Shown here one piece after another: positions 23,696-30,339 of a stretch of DNA of 57,502 nt. Both the position numbers and the translations under genes were made by a program. The notes under the pieces are model-generated. The model made no database searches. It saw nothing but the letters and a program-made list of their open reading frames with translations, and was not told the origin of the DNA. Origin of the DNA: a virus; IMG/VR virus record IMGVR_UViG_3300028410_000013, positions 1 through 57,502 of that record. One strand, given 5' to 3'. Positions within the stretch are counted from its first letter, which is position 1; every line of letters begins with the position of its first letter.

Positions 23696-23966
23696 GTGGG
23701 CCTTCGACAGGGACATCTGGCAGGCTGTTGAGGCAGTTAAAGAGACCCGAGACTTTGCTTCCGCCCGAAAAGTCATAGAGATGCGTTGTGATGCCGGGTA
23801 TCAGTATGAGAAGTACGAGAGGCTTCAGATAGAGCCTGTGGGGGATTCTATCCCGAGGTGGGCACACTCTGCCGTAGAGCAGACAAAGAAATTCATGGAG
23901 GTGCTGGCTCTGGTTGAAGAGGGCAGCACGGACGACGAGCTTCTACAAGAGGCTAAGCTACTCTAG
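23661..23966 (+). CDS. Unknown 101-residue protein
   Basis: Helical, charged protein (EWAFDRDIWQAVEAVKETRD). The ATG at 23661 is preceded by TTGGAAGG. No recognised family. One of a run of short genes behind the promoter at 23409, typical of phage early regions. Confidence 0.5.
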   Translation: MKFCSSKKKYNEWAFDRDIWQAVEAVKETRDFASARKVIEMRCDAGYQYEKYERLQIEPVGDSIPRWAHSAVEQTKKFMEVLALVEEGSTDDELLQEAKLL

Positions 23967-24117
23967 TGCCCAACCACAGAAGCGCATCTCCCCCCGCTTT
24001 CTAGGCCGCATTGCGATGGGCAACTTGAATCATTATTTCAGTCGGGGGGAGATAGACCGGGCTAAAGATACGGCGAGCCGGGTGCTGGCACGCATTAAGA
24101 ACAAGGTCAACCTGTGA
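23967..24117 (+). pseudogene. Short basic gene, probably frame-broken at a C6 run
   Basis: The C-terminal part (RFLGRIAMGNLNHYFSRGEI, then helices to NKVNL) looks coding. Its frame has no good start after the upstream gene stops; the only ATG in clear sequence (24016) would give 33 residues. A GTG at 23967, right after the upstream stop, begins a different frame that meets TAG just past CCCCCC; slipping one base in that run would join both parts into one ~49-residue protein. A small intact protein from 24016 is the alternative. Confidence 0.35.
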
Positions 24118-24314
24118 GTTCTGATGAAGAATTGGTCCTTTCAGCCCTCAGGGTGAGCGAAGCGCCTCTCTCCCCGACTGAACTGAGGCATATCTGTGTG
24201 TCCAAAGGGCTTAGTCCTGAGGTACATATCAACACTCCGGTTTGGCGGCTCGTGGATGAAGGTAAAGCGGAGTTCACCCCAGACTGGCTGTTGCGTCGTA
24301 AAGCACCGCCTTGA
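24114..24314 (+). CDS. Small winged-helix-like protein
   Basis: GTG start overlapping the previous stop (GTGA). The 66 residues read like a minimal winged helix: ELVLSALRVSEAPLSPTELR (helices 1-2), a recognition-helix-like VHINTPVWRLVDEGKAEF and a final strand DWLLRRKAPP. This resembles DNA-binding domains of restriction/HARE-type proteins. Possibly a transcription regulator of the local operon (inference). Confidence 0.5.
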   Translation: MSSDEELVLSALRVSEAPLSPTELRHICVSKGLSPEVHINTPVWRLVDEGKAEFTPDWLLRRKAPP

Positions 24315-24381
24315 TAATGTATTTGTTTTCCGCTCTCACTGCTAATGCTAAGTGGCATGAAACCTCGGTGAGACGTAAGAA

Positions 24382-24816
24382 GTGAATGAATTAAAGCGCG
24401 GTAAAGTCAAGTTTTTCAACTTCATGAAGGGATACGGGTTCATCTGTCACGAGGACGTGGATTACTTTGTCCACGTCACTGACATCCAAAACGGTGATCT
24501 CCTCCTAGAGGATGAAGAGGTGGAGTTCAAAGGCGTTCAAGGTCAGAAGGGTTGGCAGGCCATCGAGGTTAATCGGATTGGCCCTCCCGACATGTTAGAA
24601 GAGGCCGGGAAAGTCAAATTCTACAACGAGGAAAGGGGCTACGGCTTTGTGGAGCGTGAAGGTAAGGCCGATGTTTTTGCCCACTTCACTGATATCGTTG
24701 AAGAGCAACGTTCCCGTGGCCTTGTTGAAGGTGATATGGTACAATTCCAAGTACGGCGTGGTCGGGATGGACGTGACCGGGCGTACAAGATCCAAATTCT
24801 GAGTGAAGAGAGTTAA
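24382..24816 (+). CDS. Tandem cold-shock-domain protein
   Basis: Two cold-shock (CSD) OB-folds in 144 residues: KVKFFNFMKGYGFI with DYFVHVTDI (1-65), and KVKFYNEERGYGFVER with DVFAHFTDI (72-140). Both keep the RNP1 (KGYGFI/RGYGFV) and RNP2 (YFVHV/VFAHF) nucleic-acid-binding motifs. Bacterial CspA proteins have one domain; a double-domain form is less common. Likely a single-stranded DNA/RNA chaperone. Start GTG 24382 follows GTGAGACGTAAGAA. Ends three bases before the next gene. Confidence 0.9.
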   Translation: MNELKRGKVKFFNFMKGYGFICHEDVDYFVHVTDIQNGDLLLEDEEVEFKGVQGQKGWQAIEVNRIGPPDMLEEAGKVKFYNEERGYGFVEREGKADVFAHFTDIVEEQRSRGLVEGDMVQFQVRRGRDGRDRAYKIQILSEES

Positions 24817-24819
24817 GGC

Positions 24820-25254
24820 ATGAATTACACACCGCTGTTACATGACGAGCAAGAAGTCTTGCTTCGGATGATTGAGGACCAAGCTGCTTACGTCGAAATC
24901 GAAGGTTGGGGCTACCACAGTAACCCTAAGATCACAGCGGGCGATAAACGAGTGCAAGTCCGATTCCCGATGGAATTCAGCAAGCCGGTCGGCATCAGCG
25001 TTCCGGTCCACTCATTCAAACTCATTCTGCGACTCCGAGACGGTCGCAAAGTCTTTGAAGACACCAAGTCGGTGGCCTACAACAATAATGCCCTCTGGGT
25101 ACAGGCCGGGCTATGTATTGACCTCATCTGGGACATCGCGCTGGACAAAATCAGTGACGAGTTCCAGCGCATTTTCTTGCCCGGCACAAAGGGCAAGAAG
25201 GTGATGTCTATCAAGAATGGTCAGGTTGTGAGGGAGTCCAATGGCAAAGCGTAA
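24820..25254 (+). CDS. Unknown 144-residue protein
   Basis: ATG 24820 directly behind the cold-shock gene. Alpha/beta protein with IEGWGYHSNPKITAGDKRVQ and a beta-rich middle; no family recognised. Its 3' end overlaps the next gene by 14 bases. Probably co-transcribed with the cold-shock protein. Confidence 0.6.
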   Translation: MNYTPLLHDEQEVLLRMIEDQAAYVEIEGWGYHSNPKITAGDKRVQVRFPMEFSKPVGISVPVHSFKLILRLRDGRKVFEDTKSVAYNNNALWVQAGLCIDLIWDIALDKISDEFQRIFLPGTKGKKVMSIKNGQVVRESNGKA

Positions 25255-25465
25255 GATGAAACGGTTTCTTCGCCGCCCGCAGAAACAGAAAAACAAGGGC
25301 TTGCAGAAGTGGAAAAGGCTTTACGACCTCGCCTTGGAGCGAGCAGAGGCCGTCTCCGACCCCCGAGTCCAAGACCTTCGTCACTATGCCTCAGATCCCG
25401 AGAAGGCTCTCAGAAGCCTGTCTATCATATCTGAGACTGATATTGACAGGGAGTTCGTGGCCTAA
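25241..25465 (+). CDS. Small basic protein
   Basis: The 74-residue protein has a strongly basic N-terminus (MAKRKMKRFLRRPQKQKNKG) likely to bind nucleic acid or membranes, then a helical acidic part. Starts inside the previous gene with a GAGGGAG-like Shine-Dalgarno. No family recognised. Confidence 0.55.
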   Translation: MAKRKMKRFLRRPQKQKNKGLQKWKRLYDLALERAEAVSDPRVQDLRHYASDPEKALRSLSIISETDIDREFVA

Positions 25466-25467
25466 AG

Positions 25468-25728
25468 ATGTCTCCCGCCCCTTCCCGACGAGTTAAGGAC
25501 ACCATCATGAGGGAGTACCCCGGTGTGTGGGATGTGTCCTTTTCGGGAGATGAGTTAGGAGATGTTGTGACGATAACGGCCCAGCCGTCAGCCACACTGT
25601 GCTTGATAGCACTCAGCCGCCTGATAGCCTCGCAGTACATCCCCTCCTACTACACGATTGATGTTCGCTTCGAGTGGAAGCCGGGACGCTTCGAGCTACT
25701 GTTTGGCCCAATTACAAAGGGGGTATGA
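25468..25728 (+). CDS. Unknown 86-residue protein
   Basis: Begins two bases after the previous stop. Beta-strand-rich (GDVVTITAQPSATLCLIALS) alpha/beta protein; its stop overlaps the next start. No family recognised. Confidence 0.5.
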   Translation: MSPAPSRRVKDTIMREYPGVWDVSFSGDELGDVVTITAQPSATLCLIALSRLIASQYIPSYYTIDVRFEWKPGRFELLFGPITKGV

Positions 25729-26063
25729 TGCGTACATCTGAGTTTATCTATGTCTTGATGGCTTCTGTAGAGAGCCGCCGCATCCCTGTGGCGGTATACG
25801 ACAACCGGAGCCGTTGCGAGAATGCAATAGAAGAAGAGCTAGAAGAAGAGCTAAAAGCATATGGGCTTCGCCTGCTGGACTGTGATCATTTCACGGTAGA
25901 GCAGTGGCAGGTTAACCAGTTCCTTTCTGGGGAATCGGTCAAGACTCTCACATCTTACGACCGGTATGGTGCCTTAGCCAAGAGGCTGGTGCCTTTAGGC
26001 CGGGAAGGGCAGACCAACCTAGATGAGCAAGGTAACCGGTTTAAGAAGCTCTTAGACACCTGA
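25725..26063 (+). CDS. Unknown 112-residue protein
   Basis: The frame is open further upstream, but ATG 25725 (or 25728), overlapping the previous stop and preceded by AAAGGGGG, is the natural start. Contains a duplicated GAAGAAGAGCTA (25830-25853) coding EEELEEELK. Starts like an ordinary cytosolic protein (EFIYVLMASVESRRIPVAVY). No family recognised. Confidence 0.55.
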   Translation: MMRTSEFIYVLMASVESRRIPVAVYDNRSRCENAIEEELEEELKAYGLRLLDCDHFTVEQWQVNQFLSGESVKTLTSYDRYGALAKRLVPLGREGQTNLDEQGNRFKKLLDT

Positions 26064-26071
26064 GGGTCATC

Positions 26072-26404
26072 ATGAAGAGGGAACCTAGAGAGATTCTGGT
26101 CGTTCACAGTGATACCACAAGTAGGGTGGCACGCTACGTTATGGCCTTACTGATGGGCAAGGGTCGGCCTATTTCCCGCCGAAATATCCGTTATTCCTTT
26201 GCCGCTAAGATGTACCACATGGTACTTGTGGTAGGGGTCAAAGACGTACCTCTGTCTGCCAATACGCTATTCTTCGATTACACACCTTACCGAGTTTACG
26301 ATAAGGTGGCCTCCGGTGAAGGTAAGATGTCATTGGCTGAGTACCAGCGCATGGAAGCTCACCGGATTGCTACCGAAATTCGACAAAGCGTCACTTTCTT
26401 TTGA
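26072..26404 (+). CDS. Unknown 110-residue protein
   Basis: Alpha/beta protein starting MKREPREILVVHSDTTSRVA. The pattern hydrophobic strand, HSDTTS, helix recalls nucleotide-binding or HAD/Rossmann-like starts, but no motif is decisive. Its stop codon lies in the -35 box of the next promoter. Unknown function. Confidence 0.5.
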   Translation: MKREPREILVVHSDTTSRVARYVMALLMGKGRPISRRNIRYSFAAKMYHMVLVVGVKDVPLSANTLFFDYTPYRVYDKVASGEGKMSLAEYQRMEAHRIATEIRQSVTFF

Positions 26405-26429
26405 GAGCACTCCGCCGCTAGGGTATACA
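26401..26429 (+). promoter_or_regulatory. sigma70-like promoter of nucleotidyltransferase gene
   Basis: TTGAGA (26401-26406), 17 bp, TATACA (26424-26429). Predicted start about 26436 leaves a usable leader only for the ATG at 26468, supporting that start. Confidence 0.6.
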
Positions 26430-26467
26430 CCTTTGAAGACAGCATGAACCCTAGCCGGAGAGAAGAC

Positions 26468-27703
26468 ATGAACTCGAAACTACACAACATTCAAAAGGGC
26501 GCTCGCCGCGCCGAAGCTGTCCGACAGGGCGCATACGATGGCCGTTTCGGTCATAGGGTCATCACAGATCCGAAAAAGGAAGCTGACCGCCTCCGGTGCC
26601 GGGAGCAAGAAATGGGCTTGGAAGAAGTTGCCGAAGCGACCATTGAACCTTCCCCGTGGCGCACCATTTCCGAAAGGACCACCCACATGAATCTCAACAA
26701 GCAGAAACAAGATAATGGGCTGTTTAGCGTTACCGTACGGCATGAGGGCCATCAAGACATCGAAGTGCCTAACGTACTTTTCGTCTCTAAGTTCGGCTCG
26801 CACTTACACGGTACGACGACTCCCACATCTGACGTTGACCTTAAGGGGGTCTTTATGGCGTCACTATCCGATATTGTCTTGGGGGTGGACAGCAAAACCT
26901 TCAACCTCACGACCGGCGCTGACGCTAGTAGGAATGGAGCCGACGACTTTGATGTGGAATTCATCGAGCTTCGGAAGTTCCTCAGGGATGCCATGCGGGG
27001 ACAGACCTACGCAGTGGAACTTCTCCACGTCAATGGGGAAAACATGGTGTTCTCTACTGGCCTTTGGGACGACGTGTTGACGAATAAGGGGGAGCTTTTG
27101 ACCTCAAACGTCAAGCCTTTCATCGGGTACTGCGTCGCTCAGGCTAAGAAATATGGGATGAAGGGAACACGCCTGCGCCACACAGAAGAAGCCCTCGACT
27201 ACTTACGGTCCCTGCCGGATAAGATTACGGTAGAAGAAGCCCTTGAGGGGATGAGCTTCAATGAGCACGTGTATCTAGAAGAAAAGATGCTCAAAGGGCA
27301 AGAGGAACCTCGTACGCTACTTGAAGTGAATAGCAAGCAGTTTGACATGGCCCTACCGCTAAAGGACGTGGTACCTGTCTTAGAGAACCTTGTGAGCAAG
27401 TATGGAGCGAGGGCGCGCCGTGCCACTGACGGAATAGATTGGAAATCAGTGTCTCACGCCTATCGCTGCATCTACGAAATCAAAGAGTTACTGACGACGG
27501 GTCAGATTCAATTCCCTCTAGCAGAGCGTGACTTTCTACGGGCCGTGAAGCTGGGCGAAATTGAATATGACACCATCCAAGATGAATTGCCGCTGCTCAT
27601 TGAAGAGATAGATGGGTTGGAGAGTGAGTTACCCTCCAACCCGAACCGGAAGTTCTGGGATGAGTGGATGCTTACCACGTACCGGGAAATGGGCAGCTTC
27701 TAG
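26468..27703 (+). CDS. RlaP-like (DNA polymerase beta superfamily) nucleotidyltransferase
   Basis: The catalytic core reads FVSKFGSHLHGTTTPTSDVDLKGVF: the G-S-x(n)-S-D-x-D-x-K pattern of minimal nucleotidyltransferases, with the third acidic residue probably in DVEFIELRKF. It is most like the RNA-ligase-associated predicted nucleotidyltransferase family (RlaP), common in T4-like and jumbo phages, thought to modify RNA ends. I chose ATG 26468 (GGAGAGAA Shine-Dalgarno) over 26444, giving 411 residues with a ~75-residue N-terminal extension of unknown role. The helical C-terminal half (residues ~200-400) may bind RNA. It ends tail to tail with dut, overlapping it by 4 bases. Confidence 0.8.
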   Translation: MNSKLHNIQKGARRAEAVRQGAYDGRFGHRVITDPKKEADRLRCREQEMGLEEVAEATIEPSPWRTISERTTHMNLNKQKQDNGLFSVTVRHEGHQDIEVPNVLFVSKFGSHLHGTTTPTSDVDLKGVFMASLSDIVLGVDSKTFNLTTGADASRNGADDFDVEFIELRKFLRDAMRGQTYAVELLHVNGENMVFSTGLWDDVLTNKGELLTSNVKPFIGYCVAQAKKYGMKGTRLRHTEEALDYLRSLPDKITVEEALEGMSFNEHVYLEEKMLKGQEEPRTLLEVNSKQFDMALPLKDVVPVLENLVSKYGARARRATDGIDWKSVSHAYRCIYEIKELLTTGQIQFPLAERDFLRAVKLGEIEYDTIQDELPLLIEEIDGLESELPSNPNRKFWDEWMLTTYREMGSF

Positions 27704-28329
27704 CTCGTGCCCGTAGAGCCGAAACCCCCACGGGCGTCTAGGTCAAAGTCTTCAATTGCAGCCTCTAACAGATCAGGGCGTGCGTAGGGGATGAAGAGAA
27801 TCTGTACGAACCGAGTGCCCGCCTCGAAACAAAGCGTGTCAGAAGGCTTCTCAGAGAACGTGAAAATGTCGTAGGTGTGATCTGCTACCTCGACAATATC
27901 CGTCTCGTCCGGTGTCATCGCAATACCAAATCGCTTGTTGGCTTGAGCCAATATCGTGGAGTTCGTCGGACTTGGCTTCCACTCTACCGTTCCGACGTAC
28001 TCTTTCTTGCGGTCTTCCCGCTCCAACATGACTTTGATAACGTCATCTTGGCCTTGATAGGAAGGGTCGATGATGCCAAGAGTGTTTGCAATCCGAACTG
28101 ACTTGCCCCGCTTCGTCCCTGTGCTGGAACGGGGGACCATCAATAAGAAGAGCTTGATTGGGGTTTGAACGATGACGCCTGTATCCACCATGCGCCTACT
28201 GTTGTAAGGCATGTGAATGTCATGGCCATCTGGGACATACAGGTCATATCCCGCAGAGCCGGGTTCGGCCTGCTTGGGAGTAAGACCAAATTTGCCGTGA
28301 ACTTTTACCTCGAAACCTTCTAGGTCCAT
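27700..28329 (-). CDS. dut: dUTPase
   Basis: Trimeric dUTP pyrophosphatase; removes dUTP and yields dUMP for thymidylate. All five motifs are present: 1 AGYDLY (26-31), 2 PRSSTG (66-71), 3 GIIDPSYQG (85-93), 4 FEAGTRFVQILF (168-179), 5 RGGFGSTG (200-207). Length 209 is longer than the usual 145-150. The extra residues lie between motifs 3 and 4 (~105-160), an inserted arm also known from some phage dUTPases that interact with host regulators. First of the minus-strand genes to be read from its own promoter at 28384-28356. Confidence 0.92.
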   Translation of the reverse strand: MDLEGFEVKVHGKFGLTPKQAEPGSAGYDLYVPDGHDIHMPYNSRRMVDTGVIVQTPIKLFLLMVPRSSTGTKRGKSVRIANTLGIIDPSYQGQDDVIKVMLEREDRKKEYVGTVEWKPSPTNSTILAQANKRFGIAMTPDETDIVEVADHTYDIFTFSEKPSDTLCFEAGTRFVQILFIPYARPDLLEAAIEDFDLDARGGFGSTGTS

Positions 28330-28355
28330 CTCTACCTCTCATTGATTGGGCGAAC

Positions 28356-28384
28356 ACTGTAGTATGTCCGAGGCAATCACACAA
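28356..28384 (-). promoter_or_regulatory. Putative promoter of dut
   Basis: On the minus strand: TTGTGT, 17 bp, TACAGT, about 30 bases upstream of the dut start and between dut and the sigma-linked gene. -35 is weak. Confidence 0.4.
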
Positions 28385-28388
28385 GAGG

Positions 28389-28814
28389 CTACCCCAAAAG
28401 TTTAACCAAGGCTTCAAAGCACTCTTTTGGCATACTTTTAAGGTAGGACTTAAGGACCGCCCTGTCTTGTCCTACGAAAATTGTAGTCAACAGACCTACC
28501 TCATTGTCGGAAAGACCGTCTACAAAAGCTCCCACAGGGTTCTCCACCTCGCTGCTGCTATAGGGAAGCTCGTCGACGTAAGACTGAGCCGTTTCTAAAA
28601 GCTCTTCCACATCAGACTCCGACACGTCTTCCGCACCAAGCTCCTGCCAGAATTCCAATACCTCACTATCCGGCTTGTCGATTCGGGCCGTCATGTACCC
28701 ATCCAAAAGATCGCAGGCGTGTGGGTAACTCATTGAGGGAGGAACCGTGACATTCACGATATCGCAAAAAAGGGTTCGACCACCGGAATTGGCAGTCGAA
28801 CCCTGTGAGTTCAT
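28389..28814 (-). CDS. Unknown protein coupled to the ECF sigma gene (possible anti-sigma/regulator)
   Basis: A 141-residue acidic helical protein whose ATG overlaps the stop of the sigma gene (ATGA), so the two are co-translated. ECF sigma genes are often followed by their anti-sigma factor, which makes that role attractive. However, the usual zinc anti-sigma HxxxCxxC motif is absent (only PHACDLLDGY near residue 31) and there is no membrane segment. The C-terminal part (DRAVLKSYLKSMPKECFEAL) is a compact helical bundle. Regulatory role is inference from gene order only. Confidence 0.6.
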   Translation of the reverse strand: MNSQGSTANSGGRTLFCDIVNVTVPPSMSYPHACDLLDGYMTARIDKPDSEVLEFWQELGAEDVSESDVEELLETAQSYVDELPYSSSEVENPVGAFVDGLSDNEVGLLTTIFVGQDRAVLKSYLKSMPKECFEALVKLLG

Positions 28815-29380
28815 GCGGCTACTTCTTTGTTCCAGACCTCTTCAAGCTTCATCTCACGGATGAACTCTACGAGGAATTCGCGGTCGTAGTTCTTGAGTAA
28901 GAACTTCCGGGAGTTTCTGCGTGCCCGGAAGAGGCGGGACATGACAGTACCTACAGGCACATCGAGTATTTCAGCCGCCTCTTTGTACGACTTGTCTTTA
29001 AGGTCGCACAGTACGAGCGTATCGAAGAAAGGCTTTGACAGCGCATCTTCAAGGGCAACCAGTAAGGCTTCAAACACGCTCTGGCTGATTATCGTCTCAT
29101 CCGTGAACACCTCATCTTGGCTCTGGAGGAAGTGCTTCTCACTTTCCAGAATCTCACTTTTCCGCTTGTTCCTGCGGTAGGTGTTGATGAAGGTGTTGTG
29201 CATGATGGTGTACAGCCATGCCCGAAGATTCGTGCCGGGCTTGAACTGGTGCTTATACCTCAATGCACGGACATACGTGTTCTGCAACAGATCAAGGGCG
29301 TCTGCTTCGTTCTTGCAGTACTTCAATGCCTTTGTGTACAACCCCTTAGAGTAGACAGTTAGCTCTTTCTCAAATTCCAT
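28811..29380 (-). CDS. ECF-type sigma factor
   Basis: RNA polymerase sigma factor with only regions 2 and 4. Region 2: DALDLLQNTYVRALRYKHQF, then NLRAWLYTIMHNTFINTYRR (core-binding and -10 recognition). Region 4: SYKEAAEILDVPVGTVMSRL with RARR (the -35 helix-turn-helix). About 189 residues, normal for the ECF class. Start chosen at ATG 29380 with AGGTGG six bases upstream; GTG 29389 is also in frame. It is divergent from the Nfu gene with only 28 bases between, so their promoters lie inside each other. Phage ECF factors are rare compared with gp55-type late sigmas. Promoters seen nearby look sigma70-like, not ECF-like, so its targets are probably elsewhere. Confidence 0.9.
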   Translation of the reverse strand: MEFEKELTVYSKGLYTKALKYCKNEADALDLLQNTYVRALRYKHQFKPGTNLRAWLYTIMHNTFINTYRRNKRKSEILESEKHFLQSQDEVFTDETIISQSVFEALLVALEDALSKPFFDTLVLCDLKDKSYKEAAEILDVPVGTVMSRLFRARRNSRKFLLKNYDREFLVEFIREMKLEEVWNKEVAA

Positions 29381-29408
29381 TTCGACCACCTGTAGGTTCG
29401 ATGCGACG

Positions 29409-29948
29409 ATGAAAATTCACGACCTGATTGATACGCCTAACCCCGATGCCCGCAGGTTTGTTCTCGACGCAAATGTGGTACCTGTCTTCGCAAACGTTAG
29501 TGCTCGTAAAGGTACCACACCAGACCATGCGCTGGCAAAGGACTTACTCGACATCGACGGAGTGGTGGAAATATTCCTCCAAGGCAGTTGGGTGACCATC
29601 ACCCGTGAACCTAACGTGCCGTGGGACACGCTCTCACGTCGGGTTGCCGTAACCCTTCGTCAGTACCAACCTCAAAATGAGGCTGGATTTGAGCGGGGTA
29701 CAGACGGCCTCCCTGACGAAGATCCCCGGTCAGACCGGATTCGGCAGGTGATACAACAGGCTGTCGCGCCCTACTTAAACAGTCACGGGGGGTCGCTCCG
29801 ACTGGTCGCTCTAGAGGGCAGTACCCTGTTCGTGCAATACCAAGGGGCTTGCTCGGGATGCCCAGCTTCAATGACAGGTACCCTAATGGGGGTTGAAAGC
29901 CTGTTACAGAAAGAGGTTGACCCGGCGTTAACCGTGACAGCAATCTAA
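29409..29948 (+). CDS. nfuA: Nfu-type Fe-S cluster carrier (Nfu_N plus NifU C-terminal domain)
   Basis: A 179-residue protein with two domains known from Nfu proteins. The N-terminal Nfu_N domain (~1-90): FVLDANVVP, ALAKDLLDIDGVVEIFLQGS and WVTITREPNVPWDTL. The C-terminal NifU-like domain (~108-179): IRQVIQQAVAPYLNSHGGSL and the cluster motif CSGCPAS (Cys148, Cys151). This CxxC binds a bridging [4Fe-4S] cluster across a dimer for delivery to target enzymes. Both domains look complete, with an extended linker (~90-107). Rarely noted in phages. Likely clients in the window include the DUF1848 protein. A structured hairpin follows the stop. Confidence 0.9.
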   Translation: MKIHDLIDTPNPDARRFVLDANVVPVFANVSARKGTTPDHALAKDLLDIDGVVEIFLQGSWVTITREPNVPWDTLSRRVAVTLRQYQPQNEAGFERGTDGLPDEDPRSDRIRQVIQQAVAPYLNSHGGSLRLVALEGSTLFVQYQGACSGCPASMTGTLMGVESLLQKEVDPALTVTAI

Positions 29949-29953
29949 TTTTA

Positions 29954-29992
29954 GGTGGAAACCCGGAGCTTGCGCCTCCGGTGACTTCCACC
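29954..29992 (+). other. Two-tier hairpin downstream of the Nfu gene
   Basis: Outer stem GGTGGAA (29954-29960) with TTCCACC (29986-29992); inner stem CCGGAG (29963-29968) with CTCCGG (29976-29981), joined by an internal loop. No T tract follows, so it is not a classic terminator; it may stabilise the 3' end or be a structured RNA. Confidence 0.6.
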
Positions 29993-30033
29993 GGGAGCGT
30001 TACTCAAGGTTAGAAGGAAGTCAGCAGAGACGT

Positions 30034-30255
30034 GTGGCGGAAATGGTCGCCGGTACTGCGAGTTCGATATTTTGGCCTTTTGAGCCGCCGTTCGAGCGAA
30101 GGCCACACATATCGAGACCCGAATCCAAAGCATACCCGTACGCAACCACAAACGATGTACTCGTCAGGGGCCAACTGGTATGGTTTTGGGTGTGTCTTAA
30201 CAAGGGTCCATCTCCGTGTGTCTTCGCACGAGGTTCTAATTGTGAGACAATATAA
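30034..30255 (+). CDS. Possible 73-residue protein in the nfu-gyrB gap
   Basis: The 379-base gap between nfu and gyrB holds a hairpin, this GTG-started ORF and a promoter. The ORF reads as a Pro/Trp/Phe-rich protein (SIFWPFEPPFERRPHISRPE) with two Cys near the end. Weak Shine-Dalgarno (GGAAG at a distance). No homology recognised and ORFs exist in other frames, so it remains tentative. Confidence 0.3.
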   Translation: MAEMVAGTASSIFWPFEPPFERRPHISRPESKAYPYATTNDVLVRGQLVWFWVCLNKGPSPCVFARGSNCETI

Positions 30256-30281
30256 ACGAATCACCGGATAAAACAAGTCCC

Positions 30282-30311
30282 TTGCTAATTTTCTTGAGGA
30301 TGTGCTAGTCT
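30282..30311 (+). promoter_or_regulatory. Putative promoter of gyrB-like gene
   Basis: TTGCTA (30282-30287), 18 bp, TAGTCT (30306-30311); start codon GTG 30340 follows with GGAG six bases upstream. Confidence 0.45.
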
Positions 30312-30339
30312 TCGGGGCAGAACTACAGTGGAGAATTGC

